Positions 24,065 through 33,412 of a stretch of DNA of 56,784 nucleotides are shown in pieces (position 1 is the first letter of the stretch; every line of letters starts with the position of its first letter). Made by a program: the position numbers and the translations under genes. The stretch lies in assembly GCA_020436085.1 (NCBI GenBank), contig JAGQYM010000028.1, positions 1 through 56,784 of the forward strand, read 5' to 3'. The stretch comes from Cyclobacteriaceae bacterium. GTDB lineage: Bacteria > Bacteroidota > Bacteroidia > Cytophagales > Cyclobacteriaceae. The notes under the pieces are model-generated. The model did not search any database. It had not been told where the DNA came from and saw only the letters and a program-made list of their open reading frames with translations.

Positions 24065-24143
24065 CATCATCAAAATCCTCTTAGTCCAGGTTCGTGTCCT
24101 CACGAACCGCAGCCGTCATTTCTTCAACCTCATCATCAAAATC
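24065..24143. repeat. Palindrome-bearing insert flanked by 13-bp direct repeats at GNAT 3' end
   Basis: CATCATCAAAATC occurs at 24065-24077 and 24131-24143, exactly 66 bp apart. Between them lies the hairpin GGTTCGTG-TCCT-CACGAACC (24089-24108). Read on the minus strand, the outer copy encodes ILMMRLPDA-stop in the same frame as the GNAT tail ILMMRLKK-stop, as if 66 bp had been inserted and the original C-terminus displaced. Confidence 0.55.
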
Positions 24144-24556
24144 GGATACGGCTTGCCAGAACTATCAATCGGAGTACGATCGTATTGCTCAAAGCAAAAA
24201 TGTTTGTAGAAGGCAACTGCATTGGCGTTGCCTTCATTCACATCTACCTCGGTCACGCCAAGTTCATCGATGGCAAACCGTGTGAGTGCTTTACCAACGC
24301 CTTTGCCGATGCTTTCTGGATTCAGAAAAAGCATCTCCAGTTTGCTCTCAGCTACTCCGAGGAAGCCCAGAACCTTGTCATCTGATAAAGCGAGTCGTAC
24401 ATCAAACTGATTGAAGTCTATGGTTTCTACGATTGCCTTGAAAAAATCAATATCCTCCAGTTTCAAAAAATCATGGGTGGCCCGAACGGATGCTTCCCAC
24501 ACTTTCAGCACCTGGTCGCGGTACTGATCGTTATACTTCTCGATGGTGAAGTTCAT
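24116..24556 (-). CDS. GNAT-family N-acetyltransferase
   Basis: 146 residues from the ATG at 24556, 4 bp after the preceding gene stops. An upstream start (24619) would overlap that gene, so it is not used. MNFTIEKYNDQYRDQVLKVWEASVRATHDFL is the usual GNAT N-terminus. The acetyl-CoA segment lies in LFLNPESIGKGVGKALTRFA (about 78-97), with V-E-V-N-E-G-N and the AVAFYKHFCFEQ motif near the end. The acceptor substrate is unknown. The C-terminal tail appears to have been replaced by an inserted sequence. Confidence 0.85.
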   Translation of the reverse strand: MNFTIEKYNDQYRDQVLKVWEASVRATHDFLKLEDIDFFKAIVETIDFNQFDVRLALSDDKVLGFLGVAESKLEMLFLNPESIGKGVGKALTRFAIDELGVTEVDVNEGNANAVAFYKHFCFEQYDRTPIDSSGKPYPILMMRLKK

Positions 24557-24560
24557 GATT

Positions 24561-25403
24561 CTAGGAAACCACCTGTCTTTGCTCGCCCAGTTCCTCAATG
24601 CCCAGCTCAACCACGTCACCAGGTTTGAGGTAGCGTGGCGGATGCAAGCTGTGGCCTACACCGGAGGGTGTTCCTGTGCTGATCACATCACCAGGCAGCA
24701 AGGTCATAAACTGACTGATGTAGTGAACAAGGAAGGGTACTTCGAAAATCATGTCATCGGTGTTGTTGTCCTGCATCATTTCTCCGTTCACTTTCAACCA
24801 CATCTTCAAGTTGTTAAAATCCTTGATCTCATCGCGTGTGGTAAGATAAGGCCCCATGGGTGAAAAAGTGTCCGCTCCTTTGCCTTTCGTCCATTGACCG
24901 TTTCGTTCCAGTTGCCATTCACGCTCGCTGTAGTCGTTGTGCAAGCAGAATCCGGCCACATAATCCATTGAATCTTTCTCTTCGACATAAGAAGCGCGCT
25001 TTCCCATCACAAATGCCAGCTCAACTTCCCAGTCAGTTTTCTTACTTCCTCGCGGAATGGTCAATCCGTCATTCGGTCCAACCAATGCAGAAGTCGATTT
25101 AAAAAAGATAATCGGTTCGGACGGTAATGGCATCTTTGTTTCGAAGGCATGCTTCGTGTAGTTGAGACCGACACAGATTATTTTTGAAGGCCGCTGAAAA
25201 CAGACGCCAAAACGTGTTCCTTCTTTTACCTGTGGAAGTGATGACTTGTTTTGATCGATCCATTTTTTCAAACGGTTCAGTCCATCCGATTCAAAAAAGG
25301 CCTCACCATAGTCTTCACCAAAACCAGAAACATCAAAGTGTTTATTGTCAATAAGAACACCGGGTTTTTCTTTTCCTGGTTCTCCAAAACGAAAAAGCTT
25401 CAT
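24561..25403 (-). CDS. Fumarylacetoacetate hydrolase-family protein
   Basis: 280 residues. The C-terminal FAH domain (about 75-280) has RPSKIICVGLNYTKHA, the metal-ligand region DWEVELAFVMG, NDYSERE, and the closing TGTPSGVG. This family cleaves or decarboxylates beta-keto acids using a divalent metal. Close groups include ureidoglycolate lyase-like and 2-keto-3-deoxy-L-fuconate pathway enzymes, and I cannot choose among them. Co-transcription with the GNAT gene is likely. Confidence 0.88.
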   Translation of the reverse strand: MKLFRFGEPGKEKPGVLIDNKHFDVSGFGEDYGEAFFESDGLNRLKKWIDQNKSSLPQVKEGTRFGVCFQRPSKIICVGLNYTKHAFETKMPLPSEPIIFFKSTSALVGPNDGLTIPRGSKKTDWEVELAFVMGKRASYVEEKDSMDYVAGFCLHNDYSEREWQLERNGQWTKGKGADTFSPMGPYLTTRDEIKDFNNLKMWLKVNGEMMQDNNTDDMIFEVPFLVHYISQFMTLLPGDVISTGTPSGVGHSLHPPRYLKPGDVVELGIEELGEQRQVVS

Positions 25404-25420
25404 ATTAAGCGGTTTACTTT

Positions 25421-25446
25421 ACCGCAAAGGCACGAAGACGCAAAGC
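25421..25446. repeat. Three tandem degenerate octamers
   Basis: CGCAAAGG, CACGAAGA and CGCAAAGC follow one another with a period of 8 between the YifB and FAH-family genes. The motif resembles the CGCAAAG-rich intergenic repeats seen in many Bacteroidota genomes. No coding frame is evident. Confidence 0.45.
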
Positions 25447-25510
25447 GGATTTTATTGTATAATCAAGTTATACATTAGACCATTATCACGTCAACTAATT
25501 AGCAAATTAA

Positions 25511-27049
25511 TTAACCTGCCCATCCTTCGCGGTCAAGGCTTCTATACTGAATGGCTTCAGCCAGGTGTTCAATTTTGATTTCTTCACTTGCGGCAAGGTC
25601 TGCAATGGTGCGCGAAACTTTAAGTATTCTGTCGTAAGCTCGCGCTGACAAGCCAAGCCGTTCCATGGCTGTCTTCAGCAACGTGCGTCCCGCATCATTA
25701 ATCTGACATACATCTTTCACCATGGCAGAGGGCATCATGGCATTGCAATGCACATACGATTCTTTTTCAAATCGTTTGGACTGAATTTCTCTCGCCTTTA
25801 CCACCCGCTCACGTATCACTTCGCTCGATTCAGATTCCCGATGTGATGTCATCTCATCAAAACTCACCGGCACCACCTCTACATGAAGATCGATACGATC
25901 CAACAAAGGGCCACTCACTTTACTCAAATAACGTTGCACTACTCCTGGAGCGCAGACACATTCTTTTTCAGGATGATTGTAGTATCCACAAGGGCAAGGA
26001 TTCATGCTGGCGATCAACATGAAGTTGGCCGGGTAGTCAATCGAAACTTTTGCACGCGAGATGGTCACGCGTCTTTCTTCCATGGGTTGCCGCATTACTT
26101 CCAACACACTTCGCTTGAACTCCGGCAACTCATCCAAAAACAAAACTCCATTATGTGAAAGAGAAATTTCTCCGGGTTGCGGATTGCCGCCTCCTCCTAC
26201 CAACGCAACATCGGAGATGGTGTGATGTGGAGAACGAAAGGGTCTTGTGGTAAGTAATGTTGCATCTGTTCCGAGCTTTCCCGCTACCGAATGAATCTTG
26301 GTGGTTTCCAGTGCCTCATTCAAAGTCAATGGTGGAAGAATGGAGGGAAGTCTCTTAGCAAGCATCGTCTTGCCAGCACCGGGCGGACCGATCATAATCG
26401 CATTGTGTCCACCAGCGGCAGAAATCTCCAACGCACGTTTTATGTTTTCTTGTCCTTGCACATCCCGAAAATCGCTGTCGTAGTTGTTGAGCTGGTCATT
26501 AAAGACCTCCCGTGTGTCGACCACTAAAGGTTGAATCTGCACCTTTCCCTCAAAAAATTCTATCGCTTCTTTCAGGGTCTCTACTCCGATGATTTCCAGA
26601 TCGCTTACAATCGCTGCTTCGCGTGCATTGGCCTTCGGCACTACAAGTCCTTTAAATTTTTCCTTTCTCGATTGGATGGCAATCGGCAGCGCACCTTTGA
26701 TTGGCCGCAATTCACCATCAAGTGCCAGCTCACCCATGATCACATACTCCTCCAGATTGGAGACTTTAATTTGCCCTGAGGACTGAAGGAGGCCAAGAGC
26801 GATCGGAAGATCATACGCAGATCCTTCTTTACGAATGTCTGCTGGAGCCAGGTTCACTACCACTTTGGTCCGAGGCATGTAGTAGTCAATCCCTTTAAGT
26901 GAGGACTCGACCCTATGCTGACTTTCTTTCACCGCATTGTCGGGCAGGCCGCTCATCCAAAATTTTCGGCCGGAGGAAACATTCACCTCCACCGTGATGG
27001 TTTGCGCATCCACGCCATGTACTGCACTGCCGAAGGTTTTTGCTACCAT
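25511..27049 (-). CDS. YifB/ComM family Mg-chelatase-like AAA+ ATPase
   Basis: 512 residues, the usual family length. An N-terminal Lon-protease-like domain (about 1-170, with [14 protein letters not shown]) precedes the AAA+ core, with Walker A GPPGAGKT at about 221-228 and Walker [11 protein letters not shown] cysteine cluster [17 protein letters not shown] and the C-terminal Mg-chelatase domain ([21 protein letters not shown]) follow. Family knowledge: ComM is a branch-migration helicase used in natural transformation. The same assignment is likely here, although competence genes are absent from the window. Confidence 0.95.
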   Translation of the reverse strand: MVAKTFGSAVHGVDAQTITVEVNVSSGRKFWMSGLPDNAVKESQHRVESSLKGIDYYMPRTKVVVNLAPADIRKEGSAYDLPIALGLLQSSGQIKVSNLEEYVIMGELALDGELRPIKGALPIAIQSRKEKFKGLVVPKANAREAAIVSDLEIIGVETLKEAIEFFEGKVQIQPLVVDTREVFNDQLNNYDSDFRDVQGQENIKRALEISAAGGHNAIMIGPPGAGKTMLAKRLPSILPPLTLNEALETTKIHSVAGKLGTDATLLTTRPFRSPHHTISDVALVGGGGNPQPGEISLSHNGVLFLDELPEFKRSVLEVMRQPMEERRVTISRAKVSIDYPANFMLIASMNPCPCGYYNHPEKECVCAPGVVQRYLSKVSGPLLDRIDLHVEVVPVSFDEMTSHRESESSEVIRERVVKAREIQSKRFEKESYVHCNAMMPSAMVKDVCQINDAGRTLLKTAMERLGLSARAYDRILKVSRTIADLAASEEIKIEHLAEAIQYRSLDREGWAG

Positions 27050-27110
27050 AAAATCAAACCAAGAAGGATGTGATTATAGGATTTTTAAGACTGACAAGCA
27101 AATGCGAGGA

Positions 27111-27689
27111 TCAGTCTACCGCCTTCTCGATCAACAGGATGAGGATATGAATCACCTTGATGTGAATCTCCTGGATACGGTCGGCAAACCCGTTGTGGGG
27201 AACGATAATACTTACATCTGCGAGGGGCGCAAGCTTGCCTCCATCTTTTCCTGTAAGGACCACGACCTTCATGCCTTTTTCGCGAGCGGCCTTGGCTGCC
27301 TGTAGTACGTTGGCAGAGTTGCCACTGGTGCTGATGGCTAGTAATACATCCCCTTTATTTCCCAGTCCCTCCACAAAGCGGGAGAACACGAAATCAAACC
27401 CGTAGTCATTGCCGACACAGGTGATGTGAGAAGGATCGGATATCGAAATGGCAGGCAGCGCTTTTCGATCGTTTCTAAATCGCCCTGAAAGTTCTTCCGC
27501 AAAGTGCATGGCATCGCACTGCGAACCTCCGTTGCCACAGGAAATAATCTTACCCCCAGCTTGAATCGCTGTCGCCATCACGGCAGCCGCCTCTTCAATC
27601 GCCTTCAAATTTGATTCAGAAGAGAGAAAGGCAGAAAGGACGTGTGAAGCCTGTGTTAATTCTTCCTTAATGGTTCGCTGAACGTCCAT
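27111..27689 (-). CDS. gmhA: D-sedoheptulose-7-phosphate isomerase
   Basis: 192 residues, the same length as the enterobacterial enzyme, and alignable along its whole length from memory. It has [20 protein letters not shown] with the catalytic Glu about 65, [18 protein letters not shown] and the C-terminal [12 protein letters not shown] with the catalytic His. It catalyses the first step of ADP-heptose synthesis for lipopolysaccharide. The other heptose genes are not in the window. It is 3 bp downstream of the membrane protein gene at 27693-28022. Confidence 0.95.
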   Translation of the reverse strand: MDVQRTIKEELTQASHVLSAFLSSESNLKAIEEAAAVMATAIQAGGKIISCGNGGSQCDAMHFAEELSGRFRNDRKALPAISISDPSHITCVGNDYGFDFVFSRFVEGLGNKGDVLLAISTSGNSANVLQAAKAAREKGMKVVVLTGKDGGKLAPLADVSIIVPHNGFADRIQEIHIKVIHILILLIEKAVD

Positions 27690-27692
27690 AAT

Positions 27693-28022
27693 CTATTGAG
27701 AATCGTCCTCGGGCTGGCTGCTTGAAGTGGGCTTTGCAGCTTCCTGAAGGTCGTACACCTTTGCCTTCAAAGTATTGACTTCAAACTTCAGACTCTCCGA
27801 TTCCTTTTCAGCCATCTTCCTTTCGCGCCACGACCATACAAAATCGGTGATGAACAACGTAATCCCCAGGAACGCTCCATACTTAAACAGGTGTATAAAC
27901 TTGTACATGCTGGTGAGCACGCCAAGGTCTTGTTTTTGCACATCGATGTAGCTGGTGAACACGAAGATGACAAGATGGTACACGCCAAAGATGACAAAGA
28001 AAATGAGTCTTCTTCTGTTCAT
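27693..28022 (-). CDS. Small membrane protein with coiled coil
   Basis: 109 residues. Two helices (about 6-27 and 44-65) are followed by a charged coiled-coil region (ESESLKFEVNTLKAKVYDLQEA) and a polar tail. No family is recognised. It is co-transcribed with gmhA (3 bp gap) from a strong upstream promoter. A role in envelope assembly is only suggested by the neighbours. Confidence 0.75.
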   Translation of the reverse strand: MNRRRLIFFVIFGVYHLVIFVFTSYIDVQKQDLGVLTSMYKFIHLFKYGAFLGITLFITDFVWSWRERKMAEKESESLKFEVNTLKAKVYDLQEAAKPTSSSQPEDDSQ

Positions 28023-28040
28023 TCAAAATCGGTTAGTCAA

Positions 28041-28071
28041 CAAACTTAGGCTTTTTGCCATAAACGCAAAA
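28041..28071 (-). promoter_or_regulatory. Bacteroidota-type promoter for the membrane protein - gmhA unit
   Basis: On the minus strand TTTTG (28071-28067) and TAAGTTTG (28048-28041) are separated by 18 bp, a full match to the TAnnTTTG -7 element. Transcription would start about 10 bp before the ATG at 28022. Confidence 0.65.
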
Positions 28072-28103
28072 TGCAATTATCCCGAAAACCTTGCATGGAT
28101 ATT

Positions 28104-28119
28104 GACCCATAAATGGGTC
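28104..28119. other. Short perfect inverted repeat after the ABC exporter gene
   Basis: GACCCAT-AA-ATGGGTC lies just downstream of the exporter stop. The hairpin would be small and no T-run follows, so it could be a weak transcript end or a protein site. Evidence is limited to symmetry. Confidence 0.35.
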
Positions 28120-28124
28120 GAATG

Positions 28125-29957
28125 TTAGTTATTGTCGGTATTCTGAAAATCGCTGAGCTTACGGTACACGCCACCGTGGCGCGTTAGCTCCTCATGTGTC
28201 CCGCGCTCCACAATCTTACCATCTTGAATCACAATAATTTCATCTGCATGTTGAATGGTACTTAACCTGTGCGCTATGACAATCGAAGTGCGGCTCTTCA
28301 TAAGGCTAAACAACGCTTCCTGCACCAGTTTCTCCGACTCCGTATCCAACGCACTTGTTGCCTCATCCAAAATCAAAATGGGCGGATTTTTCAACACAGC
28401 CCGCGCGATGCTCAGTCGCTGACGTTGTCCTCCGGAAAGCTTTGATCCACGCTCACCAATTACGGTATCGTAGCCCTCGTCTGATTGCATAATGAAATCA
28501 TGAGCGTTGGCCACCTTGGCTGCATGAACTACCTCTGCCTCGGTAGCCTCAGGCATACCGAATGCGATGTTGTTAAAAATGGAATCATTGAAAAGGATAG
28601 ACTCTTGGGTAACAATACCCATGTGTTGACGAAGAGATTTGATTTCGTAATCCTTCAATGACTTACCATCTATCCTTACTTCACCTTGAGTCGGATCGTA
28701 AAATCGTGGAACCAGGTCTGCCAACGTAGACTTACCGCCACCGGAGGGACCAACCAACGCAACCATTTTTCCTTTTGGTATCGAGAGGTTGATGTTTTTT
28801 AATACCGGTTCTGAATTGTAGGCAAACGTTACATCCGCAAATTCAATTGCGCTCTTAAACTCGTCTAACTGAATTGCATCCGGTTTGTTTTGTATTACTG
28901 GCTGAGTGTCTATCACTTCAAAAATTCTCGCTGCCGAAGCAGTACCCTTCTGCAAAGCAGTGATGCCATTTGAGAAAGTTTTTGCAGGCTGAATGATCAT
29001 AGCGAAAATCGCAAGGAATCCCAAGAACACCTCAGGTTTTAAAGTAGAGTCTGCGCTGAGCACCATGTTACCACCAAAAAATATAATTGCAGCCACAATC
29101 ATTACACCCAGTACTTCTGATACGGGTGAAGCAAGTTCATTTTTGTATGACATCGATTTATTTACCCTGCGATAATAATTCGACTCCTCTTCCATCTTTT
29201 TGATGATAAAAGCGCGCGCATTGAATGCCTTCACCACTCTTATACCCCCAAACGTTTCATCAAGAATATTGACTATTCTTCCCAACGACTCCTGACTCTG
29301 TTTGGCCTGCCGCTTCAGTCGTTTGATAATCTCGGCCAAAACACCACCCGTGAATGGCAACACCAGCAAAGTGAAGAATGTAAGCTTGGCAGAAATAGTA
29401 AATAGGATTGAAAAATAGACGATGATGGTAATAGGTTCTTTCAATACTGCCTTCAAACTATTCATCACCGCTTGTTCTACTTCCTGCACATCATTGGTGA
29501 ACCTTGAAATCAAATCACCTTTTCTCTCACTGTTAAAAAAACCGATGTGAAGTCGTGATACGTTGCTAAAGATTTCCAACCTGATATTTCTTACAAGATC
29601 AACTCTCACCTTAGTGGCCACCACGCGCTCCAGAAATCGAAACACGTTGGCGAGAAATACACAAACCACAATCAGCGCGCAAACAAAAATCAGTGCATTG
29701 AGTCTGCCATAATCATGAATGATAAGATAGAAGTAATGATTGAATACGCCTGTGACGTAGTCGGCAGACAAAGTGAATGTCGGGATAGCCGGTACGTCAA
29801 CAACATTTCCGCTGTTGAACAACACGGTCAACATTGGAATAACCAACACTATATTGAATGCTCCGAAAATGATACCCAGAATAGAGAACAAAAAGAACCA
29901 AAATAGCCGCGAGCCCAGATTGGGGGTAAAACTTAAAATGCGTTGGAAAGTCTTCAT
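28125..29957 (-). CDS. MsbA-like ABC exporter (lipid A/lipid flippase family)
   Basis: 610 residues. A six-helix exporter domain (about 1-330) is fused to an ATPase with Walker A GPSGGGKST at about 403-411, signature LSGGQRQRLS, Walker B ILILDEATSALD and H-loop IAHRLSTI. The length and the SERKGDLISRFTNDVQEVEQ elbow segment fit the MsbA branch. It follows the Wzi-like barrel gene by 3 bp. An export role for lipid A core or another envelope lipid is likely but not proven by sequence alone. Confidence 0.9.
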   Translation of the reverse strand: MKTFQRILSFTPNLGSRLFWFFLFSILGIIFGAFNIVLVIPMLTVLFNSGNVVDVPAIPTFTLSADYVTGVFNHYFYLIIHDYGRLNALIFVCALIVVCVFLANVFRFLERVVATKVRVDLVRNIRLEIFSNVSRLHIGFFNSERKGDLISRFTNDVQEVEQAVMNSLKAVLKEPITIIVYFSILFTISAKLTFFTLLVLPFTGGVLAEIIKRLKRQAKQSQESLGRIVNILDETFGGIRVVKAFNARAFIIKKMEEESNYYRRVNKSMSYKNELASPVSEVLGVMIVAAIIFFGGNMVLSADSTLKPEVFLGFLAIFAMIIQPAKTFSNGITALQKGTASAARIFEVIDTQPVIQNKPDAIQLDEFKSAIEFADVTFAYNSEPVLKNINLSIPKGKMVALVGPSGGGKSTLADLVPRFYDPTQGEVRIDGKSLKDYEIKSLRQHMGIVTQESILFNDSIFNNIAFGMPEATEAEVVHAAKVANAHDFIMQSDEGYDTVIGERGSKLSGGQRQRLSIARAVLKNPPILILDEATSALDTESEKLVQEALFSLMKSRTSIVIAHRLSTIQHADEIIVIQDGKIVERGTHEELTRHGGVYRKLSDFQNTDNN

Positions 29958-29960
29958 TAG

Positions 29961-31649
29961 TTAAAAATCATAGAGCCGCTGCCCTATATTCCAGCGCAAA
30001 GCTAGTGAAGTTATGGTAGTATTTGTTCTTTGAGAAATAGCGTCCGCCTTTTGATCTCTGCGTACCAACTTGAGATCAACAAAAATATTGTGGCGCAACA
30101 TATAGGATGCTGTGAAGTCGGCATAGAGAATATGAGTAGAAACTCCCTGACCGATGAAATTTCCGAATTCGCGCTGGCGTGTGGAATTACCCTTCAACAG
30201 ATCACTGCCCCAGTTTGAATTTAGTGTGTCCCTTCCTACCTCAGCGTAAATGGCTTTGGCTGTCAGATTCAACTTTGGCAAGGGTTGGTAACGCGCAATA
30301 GCTACCACCTCTTTGAAATTCGCTCCCAGCGGATGAGCAAAAGGCTGCCGATAGTTGGTGTAACTACCGAACTGGGTGTTGTGTGAGTAAGTATACGGAC
30401 GCACCAGATTGCCTTCCAATTGTAAGTCGAGGTTAGAGACGCCCAATGCATCGATATATTTTATGCCTCCTTGAATTGCGAACTTGTTGGCCCACCATCC
30501 CAAACCTTCCTTTAATCTGTCAAGCAGAAACTCATCGAACACCACTTGACCATAAACAGAGACTTTCTTTAGGGGCAACCATTTGAAATCCATTCCAAGA
30601 ATCACATTATCGCTGCTACCAAACTGCTGCTCAATAGCACGATAGAAAATGACCGGGTTGAGATATCCAAGATCAAAGGTGTTGTCATTCAAACTATCCT
30701 TCGGACTGAAGACCACGGACTCAAAAAAACCGAGATTAAACTTCTTGCCAATATTTACGCTGGCATGATGGAATGCCATGAACTTTTCAGGATATCTCCG
30801 TCTTCCAGATCCAGATCCACCAATTGAACCGGGAGCATCGGCAGCAACCCGATTAAGTTGAAACATGTAATTCAACTTCCAAACCTTAACGTTAGCCCTC
30901 AGAAAAAGAGTTGGCGGAGCATAATCTGAAAAAATGAGTGAGCGGTATCCATTGCCGATGAAGGTTTTATCATTTCCAAACTGCATATAAATGTGTTTGG
31001 AGACATTGAAGTCGATGTAGGCCCGGGCTTGAAAGAAATCAACGCCATTGTCTTTAAAGTCTTTCCAGAATCCTTCGTGGGGCACAACTGGGTTTTGCGC
31101 AATTCCGCTCCTCACATAACCCGGCAATCTTGCCTGATTGTCGGTAAGGAAAGTATAGAACCCCACCTTCCGATCTATCATTCCGCGGATTTCAACTCCA
31201 CGAGAACTGATGTACAGCGTTTCACCAGATTGAGAATCATTTCCAGCTCCAGCGTAAATCACAGGGTTCACGTGAATATCAAACTCTGGAAGATCAGAAT
31301 GCAAAAAGTCCGATTTCTTCTTATAAAAATGCTTAAGAACAGGTTGTCGGCTGTCATTCTCTTCTGAGCGGCTCCACTCCCAGCTATCGTTTCTCAGGTA
31401 TTGGTAATTGAATTGATCCGCAGTTGAGGAGAACACGCCTTGGCCATTGAGCGTGTCAATTCCAGCAATCAGTGCTTGTCTCTTATAGGGTTTTACGCTG
31501 GTAAAAAACTGGGGAACGATCTGGCCGGATTTGATTTCGTATCGATCGATCCAATGGTAGTAGTCCTCATTGACCGGCACGTTGGTGCTTTGGGCCCGGG
31601 CGGCTAACGAAACAATGATCGCCAAAGGCGTAAAAACGGAAAGTCTCAT
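29961..31649 (-). CDS. Wzi/RemB-like outer-membrane beta-barrel protein
   Basis: 562 residues from the ATG at 31649, which begins a clean signal peptide (MRLSVFTPLAIIVSLAARAQ). A start 9 codons upstream is also open. The mature protein begins with the helical NEDYYHWIDRYEIKSGQIVP segment and continues as a large barrel: YFGNDKTFIGNGYRSL-like IYMQFGNDKTFIGNGYRSL, LNYMFQLNRVAA, ending in ALRWNIGQRLYDF. It belongs with the Wzi capsule-assembly and RemB gliding-associated barrels of Bacteroidota. It is co-transcribed with the MsbA-like exporter. Confidence 0.78.
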   Translation of the reverse strand: MRLSVFTPLAIIVSLAARAQSTNVPVNEDYYHWIDRYEIKSGQIVPQFFTSVKPYKRQALIAGIDTLNGQGVFSSTADQFNYQYLRNDSWEWSRSEENDSRQPVLKHFYKKKSDFLHSDLPEFDIHVNPVIYAGAGNDSQSGETLYISSRGVEIRGMIDRKVGFYTFLTDNQARLPGYVRSGIAQNPVVPHEGFWKDFKDNGVDFFQARAYIDFNVSKHIYMQFGNDKTFIGNGYRSLIFSDYAPPTLFLRANVKVWKLNYMFQLNRVAADAPGSIGGSGSGRRRYPEKFMAFHHASVNIGKKFNLGFFESVVFSPKDSLNDNTFDLGYLNPVIFYRAIEQQFGSSDNVILGMDFKWLPLKKVSVYGQVVFDEFLLDRLKEGLGWWANKFAIQGGIKYIDALGVSNLDLQLEGNLVRPYTYSHNTQFGSYTNYRQPFAHPLGANFKEVVAIARYQPLPKLNLTAKAIYAEVGRDTLNSNWGSDLLKGNSTRQREFGNFIGQGVSTHILYADFTASYMLRHNIFVDLKLVRRDQKADAISQRTNTTITSLALRWNIGQRLYDF

Positions 31650-31752
31650 CCAATTTGATGTTCGCTCAAAAACCACCTAAAACCCAAAAAATCGCAATTT
31701 TTAGCAAAATACCATCATTTTAATTGCCTAACAATTATGGTCTGGCAAACCC

Positions 31753-31782
31753 TTGCATATAGAAGTCAGTTGCTTATTTTTG
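31753..31782 (+). promoter_or_regulatory. Consensus Bacteroidota promoter for L31
   Basis: TTG (31753-31755), a 19-bp spacer, then TATTTTTG (31775-31782), a perfect TAnnTTTG. The transcript would have a leader of roughly 55-60 bases before the rpmE2 ATG. Confidence 0.7.
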
Positions 31783-31845
31783 CAGTCCGTTAGAAAAAAG
31801 CCTCTGGCTCAAACCTGGCGGTGACTGATTAAACGACAAAAAGAG

Positions 31846-32094
31846 ATGAAAAAGGAGATTCACCCTGACTATAACGAGGTCATTTTCTGGGATACTTCAT
31901 GCGATTTCAAGTTTTTGACTCGCTCGACCATGACTTCAAAAGAGACCGAAAAGTGGACTGACGGAAAGGAATATCCGGTGATTAAGGTGGAAGTAAGTTC
32001 TGCTTCTCACCCGTACTACACAGGAAAGAAGATGTTCGTGGACACAGCAGGTCGCGTAGAGAAATTCCAAAAGAAATACCAAAAGAAGGCATAA
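31846..32094 (+). CDS. rpmE2: 50S ribosomal protein L31, type B (zinc-independent form)
   Basis: 82 residues, the normal length for type B. It opens [19 protein letters not shown] and continues with [23 protein letters not shown], the family signature. It lacks the paired CxxC zinc knuckle of type A, which is typical for Bacteroidota. A strong promoter precedes it and an intrinsic terminator follows, so it is probably a single-gene transcript. Confidence 0.96.
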   Translation: MKKEIHPDYNEVIFWDTSCDFKFLTRSTMTSKETEKWTDGKEYPVIKVEVSSASHPYYTGKKMFVDTAGRVEKFQKKYQKKA

Positions 32095-32114
32095 GCACCT
32101 TCCGCAGGAATATC

Positions 32115-32150
32115 AAAAAGAGGTCTCCAAAATGGAGACCTTCTTTTTTT
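32115..32150 (+). terminator. Intrinsic terminator of rpmE2
   Basis: A 9-bp stem (AGGTCTCCA / TGGAGACCT, 32121-32129 with 32133-32141) with a 3-base loop, followed by a T-rich run to 32150. Confidence 0.85.
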
Positions 32151-32215
32151 GTATCGACTCACTAATTCAAGTCTTTTGATGGTAATCATTTTCTCATAGG
32201 CTCTATTTTTACAAA

Positions 32216-33409
32216 ATGAACCTCATTCTCTTTGACGATCCAACGATCCGACTCGATCTGTCACCCTTTACGCTCACGAGACCCGTAGCGGGAATAAGGG
32301 TTGGTATTCTCACGATCGCGGAGAAATGGGAAAAGACATTCAGCAGTCAGGCATCGTTTCTAACAGAAAGTTATCTGTCTGAAAAGTTCAAAGCGGTGGT
32401 CACTTCTGATAATCTGTTGGTCAATGGTGCCCTATGCATTGATGACAGTTTGATTGACGTAATTAAGAATCTCAAAGAAAATGAAGGTCTTGAAAAAAAT
32501 GGAGTGAAGCTGGCTGTCCGCTCGCCTGGGACAGATGTTAATAGTGACTCCATCCGATATCAGCACTACGAAAAAGAGATTGTTCTTATCGATCAGGTTT
32601 GGAAAATTTTCCAACACAATGGAAATCAAATCCGCAGTGACTTTGCTTTGATAACTAAAGGCCGGAAGTCGTCATCAGTCAATGACCCGTACACCAAAAT
32701 ATACGGAGAGGTCGGGAAGGATATTTTTATTGAAGAAGGGTCGATTATAAAAGCCTCTATTCTCAATGCAGAGAACGGACCGATATACATTGGGAAAGAC
32801 ACACAGATTCAGGAAGGTGCTTTGATTCGAGGGCCGTTTGCTCTGTGTGAAGGTTCGCACGTTAACATGGGTGCCAAAGTTCGAGGAGACACCACCGTTG
32901 GGCCTTATTCAAAAATTGGCGGAGAGGTAAGCAACGCGGTTATTTTTGGTTTTAGTAATAAAGCACATGACGGATTCCTTGGTAATTCAGTGATTGGAGA
33001 ATGGTGCAACCTTGGTGCTGACACCAATACATCCAACCTGAAGAACAATTATGAGAATGTAAAGCTCTGGAACTACACGAAGAATGGCTTTATCGATACG
33101 GGATTACAATTCTGCGGCCTTATGATGGGTGACCACAGCAAGTGCGGTATCAATACCATGTTCAATACCGGAACAGTTGTAGGTGTGGGAGCAAACGTCT
33201 TTGGTGATGGCTTTCCTAGAAATTTCATTCCTTCATTCGCATGGGGCGGAGCAGGAGGGTTCACCACCTTTCAACTCAACAAAATGCTCGAAACCACACG
33301 GAAGGTCTTTGCCCGAAGAAATCAAACACTCGGAGAGGTCGATATAAAAATTATTGAACACCTCTTTAACAGTACTGCATCAAACCGCATCTGGGAGAAA
33401 AAGAACTGA
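32216..33409 (+). CDS. GlmU-like putative sugar nucleotidyltransferase (Bacteroidota NTP_transf_4 family)
   Basis: 397 residues. The N-terminal half has the family-specific MNLILFDDPTIRLDLSPFTLTRPVAGIRVG instead of a standard nucleotidyltransferase P-loop. The C-terminal half (about 165-340) is a left-handed beta-helix of hexapeptide repeats (IFIEEGSIIKAS, PIYIGKDTQIQEGALIRGP, SHVNMGAKVRGDTTVG). It is likely a sugar-1-phosphate nucleotidyltransferase or acyltransferase of envelope sugar metabolism. The neighbour holB starts 3 bp after its stop. Confidence 0.88.
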   Translation: MNLILFDDPTIRLDLSPFTLTRPVAGIRVGILTIAEKWEKTFSSQASFLTESYLSEKFKAVVTSDNLLVNGALCIDDSLIDVIKNLKENEGLEKNGVKLAVRSPGTDVNSDSIRYQHYEKEIVLIDQVWKIFQHNGNQIRSDFALITKGRKSSSVNDPYTKIYGEVGKDIFIEEGSIIKASILNAENGPIYIGKDTQIQEGALIRGPFALCEGSHVNMGAKVRGDTTVGPYSKIGGEVSNAVIFGFSNKAHDGFLGNSVIGEWCNLGADTNTSNLKNNYENVKLWNYTKNGFIDTGLQFCGLMMGDHSKCGINTMFNTGTVVGVGANVFGDGFPRNFIPSFAWGGAGGFTTFQLNKMLETTRKVFARRNQTLGEVDIKIIEHLFNSTASNRIWEKKN

Positions 33410-33412
33410 CAA

